Shown in pieces: positions 1 to 5,712 of a DNA stretch of 5,712 nucleotides. Within the stretch, counting starts at the first letter, position 1. Each line of letters starts with the position of its first letter. Source of the DNA: Planctomycetaceae bacterium (lineage in GTDB: Bacteria; Planctomycetota; Planctomycetia; Planctomycetales; Planctomycetaceae); contig WFOZ01000632.1 of the NCBI GenBank assembly GCA_015487825.1, positions 1 through 5,712 of the forward strand, given 5' to 3'. The notes under the pieces are model-generated. The model made no database searches, had not been told where the DNA came from, and saw only the letters and a program-made list of their open reading frames with translations. Position numbers and translations under genes: made by a program.

Positions 1-137
1 AGCAGGTTGAGATTTCAACCGGAATTGCTTCTGACCAGTGGGTTGAAGTTAAAGACGGGCTGAAATCCGGTCAGCTTGTTGTTACTGAAGGAGCTTTTCT
101 TCTCAAATCCGAGCTTCTACTCGAAGGAGAAGAGTGA
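1..137 (+). CDS. RND efflux periplasmic adaptor (membrane fusion protein), C-terminal end only
   Basis: The reading frame is open from the window edge (first full codon at 3) to a TGA at 135-137, giving 44 residues. The text VEVKDGLKSGQLVVTEGAF followed by LLKSELLLEGEE matches the C-terminal membrane-proximal end of HlyD/CusB/CzcB-type adaptors, where a V-x-x-GLK-x-G-x-x-VV-x-x-GAFLLKSEL block is typical. Such adaptors sit in the periplasm, anchored at the inner membrane, and join the RND pump to an outer-membrane channel. The protein ends directly after this block, so there is no extra C-terminal metal-binding domain. The pump gene follows on the same strand after 138 bp, the usual adaptor-then-pump order, so the two are probably co-transcribed. 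The start, signal peptide and most of the protein lie upstream of the window. Metal specificity cannot be read from this piece. Confidence 0.85.
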   Translation, partial: QVEISTGIASDQWVEVKDGLKSGQLVVTEGAFLLKSELLLEGEE

Positions 138-215
138 TTTGTTTGTTGAATTGACCTGACCCTGCCTGATGAGTCTCCCCTGTTTTTATCTACGATTAAT
201 AACATGCCAGCCCAG

Positions 216-250
216 CTTGAAGACGAACATTAATTACTTTCGTTTTCAAG
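216..250 (+). repeat. 12-bp inverted repeat (hairpin) in the adaptor-pump spacer
   Basis: The arm CTTGAAGACGAA at 216-227 pairs with TTCGTTTTCAAG at 239-250 across an 11-nt AT-rich loop. Eleven pairs are Watson-Crick; position 222 with 244 would be a G-U wobble in RNA. The 3' arm ends 12 nt before the ribosome binding site of the pump gene. No T-run follows, so it does not look like an intrinsic terminator. It could be an mRNA stability or processing element that sets the adaptor:pump ratio, or an operator. The function is inference; the pairing is seen directly. Confidence 0.6.
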
Positions 251-262
251 ATGATTCTGCTC

Positions 263-267
263 AGGAA
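263..267 (+). promoter_or_regulatory. Ribosome binding site of the RND pump gene
   Basis: AGGAA lies 8 nt before the ATG at 276, normal Shine-Dalgarno spacing. It supports that start, as does the family-typical N-terminus MLTRVIEFSLTNR that follows. Confidence 0.7.
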
Positions 268-275
268 TAGATACG

Positions 276-3200
276 ATGTTAACGCGCGTCATTGAGTTCT
301 CTCTTACCAATCGGATTCTTGTCCTGGTCCTGGTCTTTCTGATGGCTGTGGCTGGTTTGAATTCGGCGTTCAATCTTCCGATTGACGCCGTGCCTGATAT
401 GACCAACGTGCAGGTTCAGGTCGTTACCGATGCTGGTTCTCTTTCCCCGATCGAAGTGGAACGATATGTAACTTATCCGGTAGAAACCGTTATGGGCGGG
501 CTCCCGAAAATTGATGAGTTACGCAGTGTTTCCAAATTCGGCATCTCGGTTGTCACCATTGTTTTTGATGAAGGGACCGATATTTACTGGGCCAGGCAAC
601 TTGTTTCAGAACGTCTCGCGGAAGCGAAAAAAGATATTCCCCCGGGATACGGTGCCCCCACGATTGGTCCTTTGACAACAGCATTGGGTGAAGTACTTCA
701 GTTTGAAGTCCGTAGCAAAACGCATTCTCCGATGGCGCTACGAACGTTACTTGAATGGGATGTTGCTCCGAAACTGAGAGAGGTTCGAGGCGTAACTGAA
801 ATTAATACGCATGGCGGGTTTTACAAAACATTTGAAGTCCGTCCCGATCCCGATCGCATGACAAGTTACGACATTTCATTAAATCTGCTCTTTACTCGTC
901 TTCAGAATAATAATGCCACCGCAGGAGGTGGCTATGTGGTGCATCATGGAGAGCAGCGATTTATTCGTGGTTCTTCCCTGTTGACCAATATCGATGATAT
1001 CAAGTCGGTTGTTATTCGACGTGAAAAAGATGGCACTCCAATTCTTGTCAGCGATATTGCAACAGTTGAAATCGCTCCGATGACCCGGCAGGGAGCGGTA
1101 ACTCGCGATGGACGAGGCGAAGCCGTCACCGGTCTGGTGATGATCGTGTTGCTGTTCATGCTGGGGAGTTTACGGGCAGGGTTGCTGGTTGCGCTGGCGA
1201 TACCGCTTTCAATGCTTTTTGCCACCAATGTGATGCTGATGACGGGAGTGACAGCCAGTCTGATGAGCCTGGGGGCTATCGATTTTGGGCTGATTGTCGA
1301 TAGTTCGGTCATTATGATCGAAAACTGCATCCGCAGGCTTTCGCACGATAATAAAGGGACGCCGCATCTGGACGTGATTCGCGATGCAGCTGTGGAAGTT
1401 CGAAAGCCGACCATGTTTGGCGAGCTGATTATTTCGGTTGTTTATTTGCCGATCCTGCTGCTTCAAGGTTCCGAGGGAAAACTGTTTCGTCCGATGGCGT
1501 TGACGGTTCTGTTTGCTCTTGCCGGGTCGATGATTCTTTCCATGACATTAATGCCTGCATTGGCTTCCATGCTTTTGCCGAAAAAAATGGACGAAAAAGA
1601 TGTCTTCCTCATTCGTATGATCAAGAAAATTTACAAGCCGATAGTTACCTCAGCGATTAAACATTCTTTTGTCACCGTGACCGCTGCAGCCACCTTGTTT
1701 GCCATCAGTATTCCTATTGGGATGAATCTGGGAGCCGAGTTTATGCCTCGGCTTGAAGAAGGAGACCTGCTTATTGAAGCGACCCGCCTGCCCAGTGCCA
1801 CGCTGGAAGGTTCGATAGAAATGTCGACGCAAATTGAAACGATTCTCAAACAGTTTCCGGAAGTGAAAACCGTCTTTAGTAAAACCGGTCGTCCTGAAAT
1901 TGCCAACGATGTGATGGGAGTGCATCAGACAGATGTCTGGGTGCTTCTCAAACCGGTACACGATTGGCCCGATCACAAAACAAGAGACGAACTGATCGAA
2001 CAGATGTCCGATGTTCTTAACGAAAATGTGCCCGGGGTTGCCTTTGGATTTACACAGCCGATTGAAATGCGTGTCGATGAACTTGTGGCAGGAGTTAAAG
2101 CGGATGTTGCCGTTCTGCTTTATGGGGATAACCTCAAGATTTTGGGCGAAAAAGGAAAACAGATTGAAGCGGCATTGCAACAGATTCCTGGTGCGGTTGA
2201 TGTCAAAGCGAACTACCAGGCCAACCTGGCGACATTATCCATTCGAACCCGTCCGGAAAAACTGGCACGATACGGTATCGATGCCCAGACCGTCCTCGAT
2301 GTCGTATCTTCCATCGGCGGATACCAGGTGGGGCAGATTTTCGAAGGACGTGCCCGGTTCCCGATTATTGTTCGTATTCCGGAACAATGGCGAAAAGAAA
2401 TTACCTTGCTGGAACAGCTTCCAATTTCCGACTCCCGGGGTAATTCGGTTCCGCTAAAAGCATTGGCGGATATCACACTCGAAGAAACACCCCCTTCCAT
2501 CGAACACGAAGCAAATCGCAGACGTACATTTATTTCTGCCAACGTTCGCGGTCGGGATGTCGCTTCTTTTGTGGCTGATGCCAAACGGATTATCGCAGAA
2601 CGTGTTGATATCCCGACTGGTTACGAAATTCGCTGGGGAGGAGATTTCGAGAATCTGCAATCTGCAAGCAAGCGGCTGATGTTGATTACCCCGATTGTGT
2701 TAATCATTATCATCATGCTGTTGCACGCTTCTTTAGGTTCGATGCGGTTGGCAATGTTGATCTTCCTGGCCGTCCCGATGGCTGCCAGCGGTGGGATATT
2801 GGCTTTATATTTGCGTTCAATGCCTTTCAGTATTTCTGCAGGGGTTGGGTTTATTGCGTTATTTGGCGTTGCCGTTCTCAACGGGTTGGTCTGGGTCAGT
2901 GCTGCAGAACATCTCAGACATACCGGACGCGATGTGATAGAAGTCAGCCACGAAACAGCCCTGGTCAGACTGCGCCCTGTTTTAATGACGGCTCTGGTAG
3001 CCAGCCTTGGCTTTCTGCCGATGGCGATGTCAACCAGTGACGGAGCAGAAATGCAACGCCCGCTGGCAACAGTTGTCATCGGCGGTTTGATTACTTCAAC
3101 ACTGCTGACTTCGTTAGTCATTCCCTGTATCTACCCCTGGTTTGCCAGAGGATTACACCGCCTGCACCTGACTCACCACGGAGTTCCTGACGACGAATAA
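276..3200 (+). CDS. czcA: Heavy-metal efflux RND pump, CzcA/CusA family, with internal in-frame deletion
   Basis: This 974-residue inner-membrane protein is a proton-driven RND pump of the heavy-metal (HME) branch. It would work as a trimer with the adaptor and an outer-membrane channel. Visible in order: TM1 (about 13-33); the PN1 start with LPIDAVPDMTNVQVQV (34-49); TM3-TM4 with DFGLIVDSSVIMIEN (336-350), where D336, D342 and E349 match the CzcA proton-relay acids D402, D408 and E415; TM5-TM6 (about 381-432); TM7 (about 466-485); a second periplasmic part with QPIEMRVDELVAGVKADVAV (594-613); TM8-TM12 (about 802-957) with GVAVLNGLVW and ALVASLGFLPMA. The DFG-type TM4 motif is closer to CzcA than to CusA; the symbol is a family label, since zinc, cobalt, cadmium, nickel or copper cannot be distinguished. 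Family members are usually about 1,030-1,060 residues. Here VTGLVM (284-289) runs straight into IVLLFMLGSLRAG (290-302), so the family blocks GENS and YDRTxLVD and the first half of TM2 are absent, about 60 residues. Both flanks are in one frame. The pump may therefore be impaired. Confidence 0.93.
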   Translation: MLTRVIEFSLTNRILVLVLVFLMAVAGLNSAFNLPIDAVPDMTNVQVQVVTDAGSLSPIEVERYVTYPVETVMGGLPKIDELRSVSKFGISVVTIVFDEGTDIYWARQLVSERLAEAKKDIPPGYGAPTIGPLTTALGEVLQFEVRSKTHSPMALRTLLEWDVAPKLREVRGVTEINTHGGFYKTFEVRPDPDRMTSYDISLNLLFTRLQNNNATAGGGYVVHHGEQRFIRGSSLLTNIDDIKSVVIRREKDGTPILVSDIATVEIAPMTRQGAVTRDGRGEAVTGLVMIVLLFMLGSLRAGLLVALAIPLSMLFATNVMLMTGVTASLMSLGAIDFGLIVDSSVIMIENCIRRLSHDNKGTPHLDVIRDAAVEVRKPTMFGELIISVVYLPILLLQGSEGKLFRPMALTVLFALAGSMILSMTLMPALASMLLPKKMDEKDVFLIRMIKKIYKPIVTSAIKHSFVTVTAAATLFAISIPIGMNLGAEFMPRLEEGDLLIEATRLPSATLEGSIEMSTQIETILKQFPEVKTVFSKTGRPEIANDVMGVHQTDVWVLLKPVHDWPDHKTRDELIEQMSDVLNENVPGVAFGFTQPIEMRVDELVAGVKADVAVLLYGDNLKILGEKGKQIEAALQQIPGAVDVKANYQANLATLSIRTRPEKLARYGIDAQTVLDVVSSIGGYQVGQIFEGRARFPIIVRIPEQWRKEITLLEQLPISDSRGNSVPLKALADITLEETPPSIEHEANRRRTFISANVRGRDVASFVADAKRIIAERVDIPTGYEIRWGGDFENLQSASKRLMLITPIVLIIIIMLLHASLGSMRLAMLIFLAVPMAASGGILALYLRSMPFSISAGVGFIALFGVAVLNGLVWVSAAEHLRHTGRDVIEVSHETALVRLRPVLMTALVASLGFLPMAMSTSDGAEMQRPLATVVIGGLITSTLLTSLVIPCIYPWFARGLHRLHLTHHGVPDDE
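1134..1148 (+). other. Junction of the internal deletion in the pump gene
   Basis: Codons for L287, V288, M289, I290 and V291 lie here. In HME-RND relatives the strand ending in a VTGxVM-like sequence continues into a segment with GENS and YDRTxLVD before an LVIVVLL-like TM2. Here the two ends are fused. The fused stretch A283-L296 is still hydrophobic over about 14 residues, short for a membrane span. The size of the loss, about 60 codons, is estimated from memory of the family, not from an alignment. The reading frame is preserved. Confidence 0.7.
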
Positions 3201-3307
3201 GTACAATCTTTCCCGTATACCTTAACAGCCCGCAGCCACTGCTGGACTTATATGGTACCTGGTTATAAATATTGATCATCTCGGCTAAAGTGCAAATTAC
3301 ATTGCTT

Positions 3308-3338
3308 TCGGTAATTGACGAAAGAAACTTTCTACCGA
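3308..3338. repeat. Two-part inverted repeat in the convergent gap
   Basis: The outer arms TCGGTA (3308-3313) and TACCGA (3333-3338) are perfect complements. The inner arms GAAAG (3320-3324) and CTTTC (3328-3332) close on an AAA loop. A 6-nt one-sided bulge (3314-3319) separates them. There is no T-run next to it. It could help end transcription or stabilise the 3' end of the pump mRNA, but no function is shown. Confidence 0.45.
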
Positions 3339-3364
3339 TGTCTCACGGAGCAAGTCAGAGATTG

Positions 3365-3423
3365 AGCACGTAATTATTGGGGCTAACGATTCTGGAGTCA
3401 CTCCTGTAGATAAATTACGTGCT
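3365..3423. repeat. 11-bp perfect inverted repeat with an inner palindrome
   Basis: AGCACGTAATT at 3365-3375 is the exact reverse complement of AATTACGTGCT at 3413-3423. The 37-nt spacer contains a second near-palindrome, GGAGTCACTCC (3394-3404, 5-bp arms around one base). Possible roles are a structured RNA, a protein-binding site, or the remains of a small mobile repeat. I cannot tell which from a single copy. Confidence 0.55.
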
Positions 3424-3526
3424 GCCAAGCAAGGATAGGGGGCGATGGAGTTTGCTTCAATGACTGTCAATTCAATTGATTCAGCTGAGAGATCCAACAT
3501 GTCTGAAATACGATCTGCAATCTACC

Positions 3527-4936
3527 TTAAAAATCCTTGATATTTATTCCCAGGGAGCGGATTTTGCTGCGCAGGGTGACTCGGGAAATTCCCAGGATTC
3601 CTGCTGCCTGTAGTTGGTTGCCTTGTGTATGTTTCAGGACCTGTGTGATTAAATCTTTTTCCGCCCGCTGGATTGTTTCGCCGTATAATTCGGTGGAGCC
3701 GGACTCCAGTCGCCTGGCGACAAACTCCTGTTGCTGGAAGATGGTCTGGTTATCGAATAGATCCGTAGCGGGCTCGCCTGAAAGTGGTGGCAGGAACTCC
3801 GTCAGCAATACCGTGCCTTGTGCTTTAAGTAACGATTGTTTCATTACGCTTTCCAGTTCACGCACGTTTCCGGGCCAGGTGTAGTCATTGAGAACAGTGA
3901 GTGTTTCCGCTGCCAGATGAGTTACTTCTTTTCCGAACTCTGCACCATATTTTCTTAAAAAGTGTTCTGCAAGGATGGCGACATCTCCTTTTCGCTCTCG
4001 CAGTGGCGGCAGGTGGATCGTGACAACCCCCAGTCGAAAATAGAGATCGGCTCGAAACAGGTCGTCTTCCACAAATTGTTTCAGATCGCGATTGGTTGCC
4101 GCAATTACTCGAACGTCTACCTTAATCTGCTTATTGCCGCCAACTCTTTCGAACGTCTGTTCCTGCAACACTCTTAACAGTTTGGCTTGTGTTAACGGGG
4201 ACATATCACCAACTTCATCCAGAAAGATAGTTCCGCCATCGGCTTGTTCAAACTTCCCGATTCGTTGCCGATCTGCTCCGGTGAAAGAGCCTTTTTCGTG
4301 GCCGAACAGTTCACTTTCGAGCAACGATTCCGGAATTGCAGCACAATTAATCACTTGAAACGGTCCTTTGGCACGAGAACTGTGGTGATAAATGGCTTGG
4401 GCAACAATTTCTTTCCCCGTGCCGCTTTCTCCCAGAAGCAGCACGGTAATATCCTGTGCTGCAACTCGCCCGATCGATGTATAAACTTCTTTCATTGCCG
4501 AGCAGCGGCCCACAATTGCCTCGGCTTCTGTTTCACCATCCGGGCCTGGGACCGCGGGGTGAACACGTATCATATGACTGAGATGAAAGGCTTTTTTGAC
4601 TAAACTTTTCAGTTCATCCAGTTCCAGCGGTTTGAACAGATAATCGTAAGCCCCAAGTTTCGTTGCTTCAATTGCAGTTTCGACGGTGCCGTGTCCGGTG
4701 ATGAAGATAACAGGAATACGAGAGTCTGTCTCATGCAATGTTTTGAAACATTCAATACCAGATTTATCAGGCAGTCGTAAATCAAGCACAACAGCGTCTG
4801 GTTGATACTCTCTAAAGAGTTCTTCTCCCCGGGCAGCTGTTTCTGCTGTAAGCAACTCGACGTCTTCATCGGCAAAGGCTCGTTCAAAAGCAAGCAGGAT
4901 TACGGGCTCATCATCGATCACTAATAACCTGGGCAT
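3527..4936 (-). CDS. NtrC-family sigma-54-dependent response regulator
   Basis: This 469-residue cytoplasmic protein has the full NtrC-type layout. The receiver (about 3-118) has acidic D8 and D9, phospho-acceptor D52 in LDLRLPD, T80 and K102. The AAA+ ATPase (about 140-375) has Walker A GESGTGKE (169-176), the sigma-54 contact loop GSFTGA (216-221), Walker B GGTIFLDE (234-241), sensor I near VRVIAATNRD (275-284), arginine-finger candidates R295 and R301, and sensor II in WPGNVRELE (354-362). A Fis-type helix-turn-helix (about 429-464, GNQLQAAGILGISRVTLRSK) binds DNA. Phosphorylation should promote oligomer assembly and ATP-driven opening of sigma-54 promoters. The ATG at 4936 is preferred over the GTG one codon earlier (4939), because the Shine-Dalgarno lies 7 nt from the ATG but only 4 nt from the GTG. 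The kinase gene upstream ends 29 nt before the start, so they form one operon. It resembles ZraR, AtoC and similar regulators; the target is not shown, and the facing efflux operon is a plausible one. All key residues are present. Confidence 0.95.
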   Translation of the reverse strand: MPRLLVIDDEPVILLAFERAFADEDVELLTAETAARGEELFREYQPDAVVLDLRLPDKSGIECFKTLHETDSRIPVIFITGHGTVETAIEATKLGAYDYLFKPLELDELKSLVKKAFHLSHMIRVHPAVPGPDGETEAEAIVGRCSAMKEVYTSIGRVAAQDITVLLLGESGTGKEIVAQAIYHHSSRAKGPFQVINCAAIPESLLESELFGHEKGSFTGADRQRIGKFEQADGGTIFLDEVGDMSPLTQAKLLRVLQEQTFERVGGNKQIKVDVRVIAATNRDLKQFVEDDLFRADLYFRLGVVTIHLPPLRERKGDVAILAEHFLRKYGAEFGKEVTHLAAETLTVLNDYTWPGNVRELESVMKQSLLKAQGTVLLTEFLPPLSGEPATDLFDNQTIFQQQEFVARRLESGSTELYGETIQRAEKDLITQVLKHTQGNQLQAAGILGISRVTLRSKIRSLGINIKDF

Positions 4937-4940
4937 CACG

Positions 4941-4948
4941 CTTTCCTT
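4941..4948 (-). promoter_or_regulatory. Ribosome binding site deciding the response-regulator start
   Basis: On the minus strand the sequence reads AAGGAAAG, preceded by further A residues. The AGGA core is 7 nt from the ATG at 4936 and only 4 nt from the GTG at 4939, which favours the ATG. Confidence 0.65.
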
Positions 4949-4965
4949 TTTTGAGCGATCGCATT

Positions 4966-5712
4966 CTACTTGGTATTCTGCTTTGTATTATACAGTGGAA
5001 TGGTTAATTCAAAACAGGCACCTCCCTGTGGAAGGTTGTATCCTCGAATTTTTCCCTGGTGCTGTTCTGCAATGCGCCTGCAGATTCCCAGTCCCAGCCC
5101 GACCCCATTCTTTTTTGTCGTCAGGAAGGGGTCGAATAAATGAGAGAGAATTTCCTGCTGGATGCCATCACCGGTATCCTGTACTTGTAAGATTGCCAGT
5201 CTGTTTTGAATAGAAAGTGCGATTGTCAATACGCCTCCTTGAGGCATCGCATCGAGTCCATTTAAGCAAAGATTGAGCATTAACTGCGCAAGCTGCTGGG
5301 TGTCAGCGTAAACAATAACCGGTTCGGAAACAATTTCCAGTTCCAGTTTGACCTTTTGTGACAGACAGCGACCTTCAATAAGCCGCTCTGTAATTTCGAT
5401 GATATTTTGCAGTGAAAGAACTTTGAACTCAGATTCTTCCGGTCGGGCATAATCTAACAGAGAATTGACAGAGCGTTCCATTCTGCGTATCTCCTGCTCA
5501 ACAAGTTCAAGGTCGCGTGCCGGTGTTCCTTCTTTTTCAAGCAGGGCTCGATTTGCCTGGACAAGCATTTTAATCGATGTCAGCGGATTTCTGATTTCAT
5601 GAGCCACGCCGGTTGCCAGCTGAGCCAGGTTTGTCATCTGTTGTGTGCGTAATGCTTCTTTCTCGCGAACCGCCTGAATCCGTTCCTGTTCAGCTTTCAA
5701 CATTTCTGTTAA
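4966..5712 (-). CDS. Sensor histidine kinase, catalytic core, N-terminus outside the window
   Basis: The frame is open through the window end (codons for L-T-E precede the methionine at 5703) and stops at TAG 4966-4968, leaving 248 visible residues. That methionine is unlikely to be the true start, because it falls in a charged helical stretch (LKAEQERIQAVREKEALRTQQ) typical of the linker between a sensor or HAMP/PAS part and the kinase core. Counting from that methionine: the HisKA helix carries the phospho-histidine H35 in GVAHEIRNPLTSIK; the N box is NLCLN (144-148) followed by GLDAM; the G1 box is DTGDGI (176-181); the F box is HLFDPFLTTK (188-197); the G2 box is GVGLGLGI (200-207). It should autophosphorylate on H35 and pass phosphate to D52 of the regulator downstream. 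The H-box style resembles the AtoS/ZraS group. The input domain and any membrane segments are not visible, so the signal is unknown. Confidence 0.93.
   Translation of the reverse strand, partial: LTEMLKAEQERIQAVREKEALRTQQMTNLAQLATGVAHEIRNPLTSIKMLVQANRALLEKEGTPARDLELVEQEIRRMERSVNSLLDYARPEESEFKVLSLQNIIEITERLIEGRCLSQKVKLELEIVSEPVIVYADTQQLAQLMLNLCLNGLDAMPQGGVLTIALSIQNRLAILQVQDTGDGIQQEILSHLFDPFLTTKKNGVGLGLGICRRIAEQHQGKIRGYNLPQGGACFELTIPLYNTKQNTK

Larger units (their letters stand above)
3201..3526. other. Convergent intergenic region, no supportable gene
   Basis: This 326-bp stretch lies between the stop of the pump gene and the stop of the response-regulator gene, which face each other. It holds several inverted repeats (listed separately) and short palindromes such as TCAGCTGA at 3481-3488 and TCAATT/AATTGA at 3467-3479. 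No stem followed by a T-run was found on either strand, so no classical intrinsic terminator is called for either gene. A 67-codon minus-strand frame (3297-3500) has no ribosome binding site and no recognisable family, so it is not called. The plus-strand reading of the same stretch is broken by stops at 3315-3317 and 3438-3440. Confidence 0.6.

Noticed and set aside
151..179. TTGACC as a possible -35 box for an internal promoter before the pump gene
   Set aside because: No acceptable -10 hexamer occurs 16-18 bp downstream.
204..233. 9-codon frame (MPAQLEDEH) overlapping the spacer hairpin as a possible leader peptide
   Set aside because: It has no ribosome binding site and no run of regulatory codons as in known attenuators; most likely chance.
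169..270. 33-codon plus-strand frame starting MSLPCFYLRLITC and ending 5 nt before the pump ATG
   Set aside because: No ribosome binding site precedes its start and it has no recognisable motif. Its stop close to the pump start could allow coupling, but nothing else supports it as a gene.
944..3121. Several long minus-strand frames and one plus-strand frame inside the pump gene
   Set aside because: They overlap a clearly coding gene in other frames, have low-complexity products without domains, and are shadows of it.
3411..3434. Possible sigma-54 -24 element (TTGGCA) on the minus strand
   Set aside because: There is no GC doublet at the correct -12 spacing, and it would point into the convergent gap with no gene to drive.
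3297..3500. 67-codon open frame on the minus strand in the convergent gap
   Set aside because: There is no Shine-Dalgarno before its ATG, the product matches no family I recognise, and it overlaps the inverted repeats. A frame of this length arises easily by chance.
4955..4962. GCGATCGC octamer (the cyanobacterial HIP1 sequence) between kinase and regulator genes
   Set aside because: I noted only this copy, and HIP1 is meaningful only when highly abundant across a genome.

Overview
The window looks like ordinary bacterial chromosome or accessory DNA from a Gram-negative-type organism. It encodes parts of a three-component RND efflux system, which needs an inner and an outer membrane, and a sigma-54-type two-component system. 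Base composition is roughly balanced, with no codon-usage break obvious by eye. The lineage cannot be fixed from the sequence. Planctomycetota or Proteobacteria are possible, and I lean weakly to the former on general protein style only.

Layout: (1) 1-137, plus strand: the last 44 codons of a periplasmic adaptor (membrane fusion protein) of a heavy-metal RND pump. (2) 138-275: a spacer with a 12-bp hairpin just before the pump gene. (3) 276-3200, plus strand: the RND pump itself, CzcA/CusA family (HME-RND). It is intact at both ends and has no frameshift, but about 60 residues are missing from the end of the PN2 porter subdomain into TM2. (4) 3201-3526: a convergent gap with no supportable gene but several inverted repeats. 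(5) 3527-4936, minus strand: a complete NtrC-family response regulator (receiver, AAA+ sigma-54 activator, Fis-type HTH). (6) 4966-5712, minus strand: the HisKA-HATPase_c core of its partner sensor kinase, cut by the window end.

Kinase and regulator form one minus-strand operon with a 29-nt gap, kinase first. They converge on the efflux operon. The arrangement recalls ZraSR-like systems controlling metal tolerance, so the two-component system may switch on the efflux operon from a sigma-54 promoter upstream of the adaptor, outside the window. That link is inference; no -24/-12 promoter was found here.

I see no clearly new biological system. The most notable observation is the in-frame internal deletion in the pump, which either inactivates it, makes an unusual short-TM2 variant, or is an assembly artefact. 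Next are the hairpin before the pump gene and the palindrome-rich convergent gap.
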